Source of the DNA: RBG-16-57-11 sp964503145
GTDB taxonomy: Bacteria > Chloroflexota > Anaerolineae > Anaerolineales > UBA4823
Length of the DNA: 64,000 nucleotides
Reading direction: 5' to 3'
NCBI GenBank assembly: GCA_964503145.1
Contig: CAZCYV010000012.1
Span: 48,499 to 112,498, forward strand
The notes below the pieces were generated by a model. That model was not told the DNA's origin and searched no databases. It saw nothing but the letters and a program-made list of their open reading frames with translations. The translations under genes and the position numbers were made by a program. Shown one piece after another: positions 9,070 through 17,807 of the stretch (the first letter of the stretch is position 1; every line of letters begins with the position of its first letter).

Positions 9070-9774
9070 TTGAAAGAGCAGCCTGCAACTTACCGCATCA
9101 CCGATCTGGAAGCTTCCGAGCGGCCGCGCGAACGCCTGGCGCGCGTCGGCCCGCAGGCTTTGAGTACCGCCGAGTTGCTGGCGATCCTGTTGCGCGTCGG
9201 CGTGCCGGGAGAGAACGCCGTGCAGGTGGGGCAGCGCCTGCTGCACGACCTGGGAGGGCTGGCGGGCATCCATCGCGCCGATTTCGACGAGGTGTGCAAG
9301 CAACACGGGCTGGGCACTGCCAAGGCGGCTCAGATCAAAGCCGCCCTCGAATTGGGCCGTCGTCTGCTGGTCGAATCGCCCGAAGAACGCCCAGCCATCC
9401 ATAGCCCGGCGGACGCCGCGGGGCTGGTGCTCTACGAGATGAGCGCTCTGGAGCAGGAAGAACTGCGCATCATCCTGTTGGATGTGCGCAACCGGGTGAT
9501 CGACATGGTCGCCCAATACCGGGGTTCGGTCAGCTCGTCTCAGGTGCGCGTGGGCGAGCTATTCAAAGCGGCGGTGCGCCGCAACGCTTCGAGCATCATC
9601 GTGGTGCACAATCACCCCAGCGGCGACCCCACCCCCAGCCCGGACGATGTGGCGTTGACGCGGGCGATCGTCCAGGCCGGCAAGCTGCTGGACATCGAGG
9701 TGCTCGATCATCTGGTCGTCGGGCGCGGGCGCTGGGTGTCGCTCAAAGAGCGCGGCCTGGGGTTTGGGGGCTGA
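9070..9774 (+). CDS. radC: RadC family JAB-domain protein
   Basis: 234 residues. The N-terminal helix-hairpin-helix region (RPRERLARVGPQALSTAELLAIL) is followed by a C-terminal JAB/MPN domain with the metal motif HNHPSGDPTPSPDD and a conserved downstream DHLVVG. The biochemical role of RadC is unsettled despite its old link to DNA repair. The TTG at 9070 is chosen because AGGAGG lies 5 bases upstream. The in-frame TTG at 9001 overlaps a -10-like TATAGT at 8996-9001, so transcripts probably start after it. It converges on the GH43-like gene. Confidence 0.9.
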   Translation: MKEQPATYRITDLEASERPRERLARVGPQALSTAELLAILLRVGVPGENAVQVGQRLLHDLGGLAGIHRADFDEVCKQHGLGTAKAAQIKAALELGRRLLVESPEERPAIHSPADAAGLVLYEMSALEQEELRIILLDVRNRVIDMVAQYRGSVSSSQVRVGELFKAAVRRNASSIIVVHNHPSGDPTPSPDDVALTRAIVQAGKLLDIEVLDHLVVGRGRWVSLKERGLGFGG

Positions 9775-9788
9775 CTGCAGCCGATGCC

Positions 9789-10796
9789 TCAAGGTCTGAA
9801 AACCGTCGGCAGGGCGAGCCGACTCTGGATTTGGCCGATGAAAGGCCGCGGGGGATTGAAGAACGCGTCCCAGGTCAGCGAGTCAATGGAGACGGCATAG
9901 ACGGTGAGATAGGAAGTCAGCCACTCTCCGTTCACGTCTTGCCACACCTCATGCGCCCAGCCAGGGCGGAAAGGCAAGGCCGCCCCCCAGGGGCCGAGCG
10001 GGCTCTCGCCAATGCGATAATATCCCCCAACCCGCGACAGGTTGTAGAACAGATAGAACCGCCCGGCGTAATGGACGACTGCCGGGCTTTCTGGCATGCC
10101 ATTGGGGATGGGCGGAATGACGCTGCCCAGATCGCTCCAAGGACCAAGCACCGATGGGGCGACGGCCGCGCCAATGATCCCGCCGGCCTGGTCGCGGCCG
10201 GCGTAGTAAAGGTAATACAGATCGCCCACCTTGATCAGGGTGGGGTCGCGGCAATCCGCCCACGCGCCCTCGGCCCACAGCATACCGGCGTGGTCGGGCC
10301 GAAAAGCCATCTCCTGTTTCGCCCAGGAGGCCGGCTCCGAGGGGTCGAGAGTGGTCGCCAGCAAGATGTGCTGTGTATAACTTTCGGTCACGCCCGTGTA
10401 ATACAGATAGTAAGTGCCGTCTTCTCGGTAAACGAAGGGCGCCCAGATGAATTTTTCATCCCAGGCGCCGGGGGTTCTTTCCGGTAGAACCGATTCCAGT
10501 TGTTCCCAATGGCATAAATCTGCTGAACGGGCGTACACAAAGCGATCTTCTTTTGGCGATAGGCTGTTGGAAGGGAGATAGTTCGACAGAAGATAGTAAT
10601 AGCCGCCATGCCAGAAGATGTGGTGATCTTTCAGGCCGAATTCGCTCGGGAACCAGCCTGGGGTTTCGCAGGGTGGGGCGGATGCGGCGCGGCCCTGCTG
10701 GACGGGCGTTTTGGCGGCCAGGAGCGATCCCACGACAAGGATCGTCAGGATGAGAACCCCCTGGAGGCGGCGGGCAGGTTGGGGCAGGGCTTTCAC
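9789..10796 (-). CDS. Secreted five-bladed propeller protein, GH43/GH32-like
   Basis: 335 residues from a GTG start. A signal peptide (LQGVLILTILVVGSLLAA) is followed by a beta-propeller with repeated Tyr-rich blades: KDHHIFWHGGYYYLLS, EDGTYYLYYTGV, KVGDLYYLYYAGR, YAGRFYLFYN. CRDPTLIKVGDLYYLYYAG matches the central Asp blade of GH43-like glycosidases and related glycan phosphorylases. The catalytic Glu cannot be assigned with confidence. Probably extracellular carbohydrate binding or cleavage. The C-terminus, LALPTVFRP, recalls the LFLPLLLKN end of the beta-helix protein at 61475. Last gene of the minus-strand run from 15480. Confidence 0.7.
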   Translation of the reverse strand: MKALPQPARRLQGVLILTILVVGSLLAAKTPVQQGRAASAPPCETPGWFPSEFGLKDHHIFWHGGYYYLLSNYLPSNSLSPKEDRFVYARSADLCHWEQLESVLPERTPGAWDEKFIWAPFVYREDGTYYLYYTGVTESYTQHILLATTLDPSEPASWAKQEMAFRPDHAGMLWAEGAWADCRDPTLIKVGDLYYLYYAGRDQAGGIIGAAVAPSVLGPWSDLGSVIPPIPNGMPESPAVVHYAGRFYLFYNLSRVGGYYRIGESPLGPWGAALPFRPGWAHEVWQDVNGEWLTSYLTVYAVSIDSLTWDAFFNPPRPFIGQIQSRLALPTVFRP

Positions 10797-10842
10797 AGGG
10801 CACTCGCCTGCGCGCCGAAGGCAAAGCGGCGCAGTTTCGTTT

Positions 10843-11142
10843 TCAGCCGGTCATCCGCACCGAGAAATGGCTGAACTCTCCGCTGGCGTGCAACCATTCC
10901 ACCTGAACCTGGGTGACGTGCGCCGCCCGCGGGCCGCGGTAGAGCGCCGCCAGCAGCTTTTCCAGCGTCTGTCGTTCCCCCTCGGCGACGACTTCGACCG
11001 TGCCGTTCCAGCGGTTGCGCACCCAGCCTTTGAGCTGAAGAGAATAAGCGATCTGCTCTACGAAGGCGCGATAACCCACGCCCTGGACTCGACCCTCGAT
11101 GGTCGCATGCAGGCGGACTTTGGAAGTTGCGTTCTCGTCCAT
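10843..11142 (-). CDS. acyP: Acylphosphatase
   Basis: 99 residues, typical small alpha/beta sandwich. It hydrolyses carboxyl-phosphate bonds such as acetyl phosphate. The signature GRVQGVGYRAFV carries the phosphate-binding Arg, and GWVRNRWNGTVEVVAEG holds the catalytic Asn. The second of two adjacent ATGs (11142) is preferred because GGAGG is 4 bases before it; it would be too close to the first. Sits 60 bases downstream of the metallopeptidase gene in the same run. Confidence 0.93.
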   Translation of the reverse strand: MDENATSKVRLHATIEGRVQGVGYRAFVEQIAYSLQLKGWVRNRWNGTVEVVAEGERQTLEKLLAALYRGPRAAHVTQVQVEWLHASGEFSHFSVRMTG

Positions 11143-11202
11143 CATCCCTCCGAAAGGTTCAGCCATCCGCTGCATCTGGCGCGACAATTGCCGGATCGAG
11201 CC

Positions 11203-12441
11203 TCAGCGCGCCTCAGGCTCAGGGGGGTGCGCGGTCGAGCCAATGCGCAGGCGCCGTACCGCCATGGCCAGCGGCGCCGCCAAGATGATCGCCATTAAGA
11301 TCGCCCAGGGGAGCAGGTTGTTGAAAGCCGCCTGAGCGGTGTCGATGGCCAATACATCGTTGCGCCAGCCGCGCTCCAATTGCGTCAGGCTCCTGCCCAG
11401 AGCCTGCTGGGCGCCGCGCTCGCAATCCAGGCCATTGGCATACGCTTTGACCAGGCTAACCAAGCCGGTCGCGCCATAGGTGCTATGCAGATATTTGGTG
11501 AAGGAAGCAGCCTGGGCATAAGATAGCAAGGCGCTGGAGGCATCCCGCGGAAACGTCCGACATAGAGCGGCGATGGGGATCAGCGCCTCGCGCTTCACGG
11601 CGTCTTCGAGCAAGATGGGGTAATCGCTATTAGGGTAAAGCTCAACCTGGGAAGCCAGGCCTTCGTTGAGCCAGGTGGGCAGGTTGGCGTAGCCGGGGTT
11701 GGTGTATTGATACAGCAGCACGTGCATCAGTTCGTGCGGAATGCGCTGCTCGATGAGCAGTTTTTGGTCTGGGCCAGGCGGAAGGGTGACCACGATCACC
11801 CCCAGGTCGGCGTCGGCGTGCCCGGCGACCCAGTTCTCGCTGCTGGATTGCAGCACGGCCTGCATGCTCTCCGAATCGGGATAGACGTAGATTTCCAGGG
11901 AATTGTCCGGGATGGTCACCGGCAGTAGATGAGTGGCCTTGTTATAGCCGGCCTGGGCGGCATCGATCACACTCTGGGCGAATCGGACGTCGCCGGCGTC
12001 GTCAAACCAATAGACCTTGAACGGCTTTTCCTCCAGGGAGTTCCAACGGTAGCGGTTGTCGATGTAATCGAAGCTGTTCTGAGCCAGGCGTTGCCGGTTC
12101 TGGTCGCCGGTGGTCACCTCCCAATGGTAATCCACCTTCGTAAAAGCCCGCAGGCGATAATCGTCGAGCGAGTGAGTGTAACTCAGCAGGTACACCTCGT
12201 CGCCGGTCTTTTCGACCGTCGCCAGCCCGATGCTGGTATGGGTATCCCTGTGCGCTTGAAAGAAGATCGTGGCGAGTTCGATGGGCGAAGCAGATCTCAC
12301 CTCGGCGTAAAAGGTGATCTGCTCGTCGAATTCGTACTCCACCCAGGTTTTCAGCGCCTCCTGTCGTGCGTGCGCCAACTGCAGCGGCAGGAAGACGATG
12401 GAAAGCAGCATCAGGAGCGCCAGGCGAAATCGGCTGTCCAA
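11203..12441 (-). CDS. Membrane-anchored gluzincin metallopeptidase (peptidase MA-like)
   Basis: 412 residues from a TTG start one base after the upstream stop. An N-terminal signal (LALLMLLSIVFLPLQLAHA) leads to a beta-rich region of about 160 residues. The peptidase domain has the zinc motif HELMHVL (about residue 238) and the third ligand Glu in LNEGLASQVE. A single C-terminal membrane helix, LPWAILMAIILAAPLAMAV, and a short basic tail finish the chain. The arrangement matches peptidase MA family proteins common in Chloroflexota. The active site would lie outside the cytoplasm. Substrate unknown. Confidence 0.8.
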   Translation of the reverse strand: MDSRFRLALLMLLSIVFLPLQLAHARQEALKTWVEYEFDEQITFYAEVRSASPIELATIFFQAHRDTHTSIGLATVEKTGDEVYLLSYTHSLDDYRLRAFTKVDYHWEVTTGDQNRQRLAQNSFDYIDNRYRWNSLEEKPFKVYWFDDAGDVRFAQSVIDAAQAGYNKATHLLPVTIPDNSLEIYVYPDSESMQAVLQSSSENWVAGHADADLGVIVVTLPPGPDQKLLIEQRIPHELMHVLLYQYTNPGYANLPTWLNEGLASQVELYPNSDYPILLEDAVKREALIPIAALCRTFPRDASSALLSYAQAASFTKYLHSTYGATGLVSLVKAYANGLDCERGAQQALGRSLTQLERGWRNDVLAIDTAQAAFNNLLPWAILMAIILAAPLAMAVRRLRIGSTAHPPEPEAR

Positions 12442-12442
12442 C

Positions 12443-13354
12443 TTACGCCCCCAACAAGGCTAACAACGGCGTGAGCGTGAGCGGCGTGAGCAGAGTGGTT
12501 ACCAGCACCGTAGCCGACACAAAGGACGGCTCGGCGTTGAACTCCGTCGCCAACACCGTGGTGAGCACGGCGGTGGGCATGGCGGCTTGCAAGATCAGCG
12601 CCTGGCGAGCGGGGCCGGACAGGCCAAATAAGGGGATCAACAAGAACGCCACCAGCGGGCTGACCAGCAGGCGCATACCGCTTGCCAGGGTCATTGGCAG
12701 GGAGTTCTTCGACCACACTACGGTCTGGAGTTGCAGCCCCAACAAGACCAGCATGCTGGGGATCGAGGCGTCTCCAAGCAGCTTGAAGGTGCGCTCCAGG
12801 GGCAGGGGGACTTTCCAGCCCGTGGCCAGGAAGAGCAGCGCCAGCGCCAGGGCATAGACGCTGGGCACTTTGAGCAGGTTGGCGAATGCCTTGAGCAAGC
12901 TCACCGTGCCCAGCGAGGCGATGACCGCCCCCAGCGTATAGGCCAGGATAGCGGTGGTGACAAAGTACAGGCTGGCGTAGCTCAGTGCAACCTCGCCAAA
13001 GGCGAACAAGACCACCGGCATGCCAAAATTGCCGGCATTCATGAACATCGTCGAGAGCATCACCCCTGCCAGGACGCGGCGCTCCATGCGGAAGCTGGCG
13101 CCAAAGGCCCAGGTCAGCGCGCCGATCAGCGCCACACAGGCGACCGCAAACAGCATCACCCGCGAAATTTCGCCGCTGCTCAGGCGGTTCTGGGTCAACA
13201 GGGTGAACAACAGGCTGGGGCTGAACAGATGGAATACAAGCTGAGAAAGCGGTCGCGGGCTGATGCGGGTGTAGCGGCCGAACAGGAAACTGGCTCCCAC
13301 GATCAAGAAGATCGGTAGCAGGTTATTTGCAAACAGGTAGAGCAGTTCGCCCAA
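12443..13354 (-). CDS. AEC (auxin efflux carrier) family transporter
   Basis: 303 residues, about ten membrane helices in two five-helix halves. It opens LYLFANNLLPIFLIVGASFL and contains FMNAGNFGMPVVLFAFGE, the conserved crossover region of AEC permeases. Such carriers move small organic anions such as malate in bacteria; the substrate here is unknown. It starts at a TTG 5 bases after the HEAT-repeat stop, with GAGGA upstream, and its own stop is one base from the peptidase start. All this indicates one operon. Confidence 0.85.
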   Translation of the reverse strand: MGELLYLFANNLLPIFLIVGASFLFGRYTRISPRPLSQLVFHLFSPSLLFTLLTQNRLSSGEISRVMLFAVACVALIGALTWAFGASFRMERRVLAGVMLSTMFMNAGNFGMPVVLFAFGEVALSYASLYFVTTAILAYTLGAVIASLGTVSLLKAFANLLKVPSVYALALALLFLATGWKVPLPLERTFKLLGDASIPSMLVLLGLQLQTVVWSKNSLPMTLASGMRLLVSPLVAFLLIPLFGLSGPARQALILQAAMPTAVLTTVLATEFNAEPSFVSATVLVTTLLTPLTLTPLLALLGA

Positions 13355-13359
13355 TAGGC

Positions 13360-14385
13360 CTATTCCTCGTCTTCGTCAAGGTAGTCTTCGAGGTCTTCGA
13401 GGTCGTACACTTCGTACCAGTCTTCTTCGTCTTCCGCTTCGGGGAAATCGAACATGGGCATCAGTTGCAAACCTTCGTTGAAGGTCAGGTTGTCCAGCGC
13501 CGATTCCAACAGCTCTAACTCCTGCTCGTCTTCTGCCTCGTCATAGAGGTTCTGTAAGGTCTCGCGCACGCCCTCGCCGCCGATCTGCGAAAGCGACCAG
13601 ATGCTGGCCTGACGCGTGTCGTCGTCCGGGTCATCCAGCAACTCGAGCAGCGGCTCGACCGCTTCGGCGATCTCCAGTTCGCCCGCCGCTCGTGCGGCTT
13701 CGCTGCGCAGCAGCGGCAGGTTGCTGTGCAGCATCTCCAGGATCGTCGGCGCCCAGCGCGGGTTGGCAGAACGCCCCATGGCAAAGAGCGCGCTGGCCTT
13801 CCAGAATTTGTCATCCGAGGCAAAGGCCTGCTCCAACAGCGGCGGCACTTCTTCGCGACTGGAATATCCCAACGACTCCAGGGCCGAGCGGCGCACTTCG
13901 ACGGCGTCGTTGCCGATCACTATGCCCAGCAGCGCATCCTCGATTTTCTTCAGCGTGCGCTGGGGGATCTCCTCCAGTTCGCCAGCATAGACAAATCGCC
14001 CTAGCGCAGTGGCGGACGCAGCGCGCACCTGGCTATCGCTATCCGTGGCCATCATGCTTAAGAAGATGGGGATCAGGCTGGTTTCTTCGGATTCCCACAG
14101 GATTTGCACCGCCAACAGGCGTACTCTGGCATCTTCGTCTTCCAGCGCGAATCGCCCCAGCGATTCGAAGGAGAGCAGCAGGTCAGTCTGGTTTAGTTCT
14201 TCGATGTCTTCTAACAATGCCTGACGGCGCCAGGTGGGAATCTTAGGCCAGGCAGAGCGGAGTTGCTCCAGTTCGGGCGCCTCCAGGTCGGAGAGACGAT
14301 AAAGATAACGCGGGTTCAGCGGCGTCTCGGTGTCCAGCAGGGCATCGAGCAATCTTTGAAAGGGGATCTCGGCAGGTAATTGCAT
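13360..14385 (-). CDS. HEAT-repeat protein
   Basis: 341 residues built of tandem alpha-helical HEAT/PBS-lyase-type repeats: ARVRLLAVQILWESE, SQVRAASATALGRFVYAGE, VEVRRSALESLGYSS, FWKASALFAMGRSA, LLRSEAARAAGELEIAEAV, DDTRQASIWSLSQIGG. The C-terminus is strongly acidic (AEDEEDWYEVYDLEDLEDY). Such proteins act as protein-binding scaffolds; no catalytic motif is seen. It lies 24 bases behind rseP, so a link with envelope proteolysis is possible but unproven. Confidence 0.8.
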   Translation of the reverse strand: MQLPAEIPFQRLLDALLDTETPLNPRYLYRLSDLEAPELEQLRSAWPKIPTWRRQALLEDIEELNQTDLLLSFESLGRFALEDEDARVRLLAVQILWESEETSLIPIFLSMMATDSDSQVRAASATALGRFVYAGELEEIPQRTLKKIEDALLGIVIGNDAVEVRRSALESLGYSSREEVPPLLEQAFASDDKFWKASALFAMGRSANPRWAPTILEMLHSNLPLLRSEAARAAGELEIAEAVEPLLELLDDPDDDTRQASIWSLSQIGGEGVRETLQNLYDEAEDEQELELLESALDNLTFNEGLQLMPMFDFPEAEDEEDWYEVYDLEDLEDYLDEDEE

Positions 14386-14409
14386 GGAAACAGCTTTCTA
14401 TATCCAGGC

Positions 14410-15480
14410 TTATGGAAGCTGGATGGGGTTGATGAAATCTTGCACGTTGATGTAGATCAACAGCAGCAACAACAGGGCAAAGCCCACCAGGTGCAAGGCG
14501 TTTTCGAATTTCGTAGGCACCCGCCGCCGGAACAGGATTTCGGGCAGGGTCAGCAGGATGCGCCCACCGTCCAGGGCGGGGATGGGCAGCAGGTTCATGA
14601 ACCCCAGGGACATCGAAATGAGCATGAAAAACCACAGCGGGCTTTGGACGCGCTGATAGATGTCGTACATGCCCTTGTAGCCCACCAGGCGGCTTTCTTC
14701 GGGCTTGATTTCTCCGCTGATCAGGCGCACCGGCAGCGCCAGCAGGGCGCGGATGTTCTCGAATGAAGCGGCTGAGCCGCGCACGATCGCTGTACCGATC
14801 CCAATCGGGCGGGTGGGATTATCCAGGCCCACGCCCATCGGCCCCTGGCCTTCGGGCGGGTTCCCCCGCGGCGTCAGGCTGACGGTGACTTTTTGCTCGC
14901 CCCGCAGCAGCACCAGGGTGATCGGTTTGTCCAGGTTCTCGGCGATGATGCCTTGCAGGCGTGCAATACTGTCGATCGGCTGTCCGTTGACTTCCAGCAC
15001 CAGATCGCCGACCTGTATCCCCGCCGCGGCTGCCGGGGAGCCTTCGGCGATGGAGGCAATCAACACCTTATCGGGGATGCGCTCGCCAAAGTTGTAAACC
15101 AGGATGATCCCGATGATCATGCCAACCAGCAGGTTCATCAGCGGGCCGGCGAACAACACCCCCAGGCGCACCCAGGGGCTGGCGGCGGCCAGGCCGCCGG
15201 GGATGTTGGGGTCGTTTTCCCCTTTGGGGCGCACGAAACCGCCCAATGGTATCCAGTTCAGCGAGAAAATCGTCTGTCGCGGGGCCAGGTTTGCCGGGGG
15301 CCTGACGCCGAACCAGATGCGTTTGCCGTTTTCGTCGCGCGCGGTGCCCAACAGGCGCGGCGGAAAGCCAATGCCGAACTCCTCCACGTCCACCTTAAGG
15401 GCACGGGCGGCCAGAAAGTGGCCCAGCTCGTGCACGATGATCAGCACAGCAATACCAAGGATAAAAGTGACCAGATCCAT
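14410..15480 (-). CDS. rseP: RseP-type site-2 intramembrane metalloprotease (M50) with PDZ domain
   Basis: 356 residues. The zinc motif HELGHFLAARALKV lies in the first membrane helix, followed by GIGFPPRLLG. A PDZ domain covers about residues 125-205 (AAGIQVGDLVLEVNGQPIDS). The C-terminal half has the conserved LPIPALDGGRI, providing the third zinc ligand, and a last helix near ENALHLVGFALLLLLLIYI. Family members cut membrane-bound anti-sigma factors and signal-peptide remnants. A -10 TATAAT (minus strand of 15536-15541) gives a leader of roughly 50 nt. Confidence 0.93.
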   Translation of the reverse strand: MDLVTFILGIAVLIIVHELGHFLAARALKVDVEEFGIGFPPRLLGTARDENGKRIWFGVRPPANLAPRQTIFSLNWIPLGGFVRPKGENDPNIPGGLAAASPWVRLGVLFAGPLMNLLVGMIIGIILVYNFGERIPDKVLIASIAEGSPAAAAGIQVGDLVLEVNGQPIDSIARLQGIIAENLDKPITLVLLRGEQKVTVSLTPRGNPPEGQGPMGVGLDNPTRPIGIGTAIVRGSAASFENIRALLALPVRLISGEIKPEESRLVGYKGMYDIYQRVQSPLWFFMLISMSLGFMNLLPIPALDGGRILLTLPEILFRRRVPTKFENALHLVGFALLLLLLIYINVQDFINPIQLP

Positions 15481-15535
15481 TCTTGACCTTCTTTACTCTT
15501 AAACCCTTAAATCCAAATCCAAACTCCAACCCAAC

Positions 15536-15541
15536 ATTATA
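15536..15541 (-). promoter_or_regulatory. -10 hexamer of the rseP operon
   Basis: TATAAT on the minus strand, 55 bases before the ATG of rseP, within the 135-bp gap behind mvaD. No strong -35 was identified. Confidence 0.45.
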
Positions 15542-15615
15542 TCGCCTCCGTCCAGAATAGGGTAGTTCCCGCAAGTTTTGGTCGGACTTTCTAAGATTGT
15601 TCTAACCAGGCGGGT

Positions 15616-16617
15616 TCACGGCTCCTGGATGAGGCGCGCCGGGCCGCCCGGCGCGGCGCTGAGCACCGCCTCGACCCCTGGGATGGTCGTCAGACGTTGG
15701 GCGACCTCGGCAGCGCAGGACGCGGCGCAGATCACGTGGACGTTCGGGCCGGCGTCGATGGTGTAGCAGACGGGCAGGCCTGTTGCTCGCCAGGCGACCA
15801 CGGCGTGCATCACGGCCAGCGTGGCAGGCTGCCAGTACAGGATGCGCGGCGTGGAGGTCATGATCACGCTGTGCATCAGGTTGCTGTCCAGCTCGACGAT
15901 TTCCGCCAGGGCGTCGAAATCGCGCTCCAGAATCGCCCTCCGGCAAACCCCCAGACGACGCGGCGCATCGTCCACGCGCGCCGCCTGCAACGGGCTGGTG
16001 TGCGCCAGCGGATGCCCTTCGCTGGAGCCGGTGGTTTTGTGCTCACGGCTGACGATCGCCACGCAGTCCACCAGCGGCCAATGCTCCGGCGGAGCAATGG
16101 AATAGGCGTAGGAGTTTTCGTGGCGATCGCCCATGCGCCATTCCACGAAACCCCCAGGCACTGAACGGCACGCCGAGCCAGAGCCGGTGCGCGCCAGGCG
16201 GGAGAGCGCCGCTTCGTCGAGCTCCAAACCGGCAGCTGCACTGGCGGCCAGGCTCAAGGCGGCAAAGGCAGACGCCGACGAGGCGATGCCCGCGCCCATG
16301 GGGAAGGTGTTGCTGCTCTCCACCCGGGCGAAGCAGGATGTACCGGCCATCTGCCGCACGCGGTCCAGCATGGCGACCACCCGTTGCAGCGCCTGTCCGG
16401 CCTGTTTCTGGCCTTCGAGGATCAACTCATCGCCTGGCAATGCCGGATCGAAGGTCACCCGCGTGCGCGTGTACAGCCCCTCCAGGTTCATCGAGATCGA
16501 GCCATTCGAGGGCAGGCGCAGTTCGTGGTCGCGGTTGCCCCAATATTTTATGAATGCGATATTGGCGTTTGCAAAAGCTGTGGCTGTTCTTGTGGCTCTA
16601 TCGGACATTTCAACCAT
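15616..16617 (-). CDS. mvaD: Diphosphomevalonate decarboxylase
   Basis: 333 residues, GHMP kinase superfamily. It decarboxylates mevalonate 5-diphosphate to isopentenyl diphosphate with ATP, so the organism uses a mevalonate route. Motifs are ANANIAFIKYWGNRD at the start, LPSNGSISMNL, and the ATP-binding FPMGAGIASSASAFAAL, with TIDAGPNVHVI near the end. Start ATG 16617, or the next in-frame ATG at 16608. No other isoprenoid gene is adjacent. rseP is downstream after 135 bp with its own -10. Confidence 0.93.
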   Translation of the reverse strand: MVEMSDRATRTATAFANANIAFIKYWGNRDHELRLPSNGSISMNLEGLYTRTRVTFDPALPGDELILEGQKQAGQALQRVVAMLDRVRQMAGTSCFARVESSNTFPMGAGIASSASAFAALSLAASAAAGLELDEAALSRLARTGSGSACRSVPGGFVEWRMGDRHENSYAYSIAPPEHWPLVDCVAIVSREHKTTGSSEGHPLAHTSPLQAARVDDAPRRLGVCRRAILERDFDALAEIVELDSNLMHSVIMTSTPRILYWQPATLAVMHAVVAWRATGLPVCYTIDAGPNVHVICAASCAAEVAQRLTTIPGVEAVLSAAPGGPARLIQEP

Positions 16618-16774
16618 ATGACTTTCTCGCCCTCAACAAAATCTGAGAACCCTGCACAAATCGTAAGGTGAATACATGGGCGTGGCGCATTGATTGAACC
16701 TGGCAACAGCCGAATTTTGGGGCAGGCTCAAGGTAGCCCTACCGCGAACCGGAAGTGTATATGAACACCCTCAT

Positions 16775-17683
16775 CTACCCGCATTCGGAGACTTTCTTCG
16801 CCCCACCCTCCCGCGCCCGCTGCTCCGCCAGCCGCGCGTACTCCTCATCCACTTCGTATCCCACATAGCGCCGGCCGGCCTTTAGCGCGGCGATGGCCGT
16901 CTGCCCGCTGCCCATGAACGGATCCAGCACCACCTCATCGGCATAGGTGTAGAGCTGGATCAGGCGGTAGGGCAGCTCTATCGGGAACGGCGCCGGATGC
17001 CCCACCTTCTTCGCCGATTCCGCCGGGAAGCTCCACACGCTGCGGGTGTATTCCAGGAACTCCTGACGGGTGATCGTGCTGGCTCGCCGGTGCGGGTTCT
17101 TGCGGTTGAACGAGCCTTTCGAAAACACCAGGATGTACTCGTGGACGTCGCGCAGCGTCGGGTTGCTCGCCGAGCGCCAACTCCCCCAGGCCGTCGAAGC
17201 CGCCGCGCTGGCCCCCTTATCCCAGATCACCTCGCCGCGCATCAAGAACCCCAGTTCGATCATGTCTTCGACGATGAAGGCATGCAGCGGGATGTACGGC
17301 TTTCTGCCCAGGTTAGCCACATTGATGCACGCCCTCCCGCCCGGTACCAGCACGCGGCGCACCTCCGCCCAGACGCGCTTCAGAAAGGCCAGGTAATCCC
17401 GCAGCGTCAGGTCCTCGTCGTAGGCCTTGCCCACGTTGTACGGCGGCGAAGTCACCATCAGGTGCACGCTGCTGTCGGGCAGTTCGCCCATCCGCTCCGC
17501 CGAGGCGCAAAAGACGCGGTTGACCAGCTCCGCCGGGATCGGATTCTCTACGTACTCGGCCTTCTGCTCCTCGGGCAGCCCCTGGTACAGCTTGCCGGCG
17601 TAGAACGGCGTGGCGTCGTGGCTGACGCGGCCCGACGACCCAAACGCGCTCGTCTTCGTGCCTCGACGGGTGTTGCTCCTCAT
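16775..17683 (-). CDS. Site-specific DNA methyltransferase (beta-class, N4-cytosine or N6-adenine), solitary
   Basis: 302 residues. Motif IV TSPPYNVGKAYDED comes first (about residue 77), and the SAM-binding motif I DPFMGSGQTAIAALKAGR near the end, the beta-class order. A central FSKGSFNRKNPHRRAS and the final GYEVDEEYARLAEQR fit MboII/DpnA-like enzymes. SPPY is common in N4-cytosine enzymes, but N6-adenine is possible. No restriction gene is adjacent, so it is probably an orphan regulatory methylase. The ATG at 17683 is chosen because an upstream ATG at 17728 overlaps the -10 box. Confidence 0.88.
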   Translation of the reverse strand: MRSNTRRGTKTSAFGSSGRVSHDATPFYAGKLYQGLPEEQKAEYVENPIPAELVNRVFCASAERMGELPDSSVHLMVTSPPYNVGKAYDEDLTLRDYLAFLKRVWAEVRRVLVPGGRACINVANLGRKPYIPLHAFIVEDMIELGFLMRGEVIWDKGASAAASTAWGSWRSASNPTLRDVHEYILVFSKGSFNRKNPHRRASTITRQEFLEYTRSVWSFPAESAKKVGHPAPFPIELPYRLIQLYTYADEVVLDPFMGSGQTAIAALKAGRRYVGYEVDEEYARLAEQRAREGGAKKVSECG

Positions 17684-17726
17684 GCTAATTGTCCATGCGC
17701 GAGCGGGAATTGACCGACATGCCAAC

Positions 17727-17735
17727 ATTATAGCA
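17727..17735 (-). promoter_or_regulatory. Extended -10 promoter (TGCTATAAT) for the methyltransferase
   Basis: Reads TGCTATAAT on the minus strand, 43 bases before the ATG at 17683. It overlaps the more distal in-frame ATG, which argues against that start. Confidence 0.6.
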
Positions 17736-17807
17736 TGTCGCTATGAGCAAAGGGTGGATCGAAGCGCGCTGCGCCTCGATCCACCTTCATGAACAATGGC
17801 CTGCCCC

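Noticed and set aside
16775..17683. Assignment of the solitary methyltransferase to a restriction-modification pair.
   Set aside because: Neither neighbour (SPFH protein, mvaD) is a nuclease, so no restriction partner can be supported.
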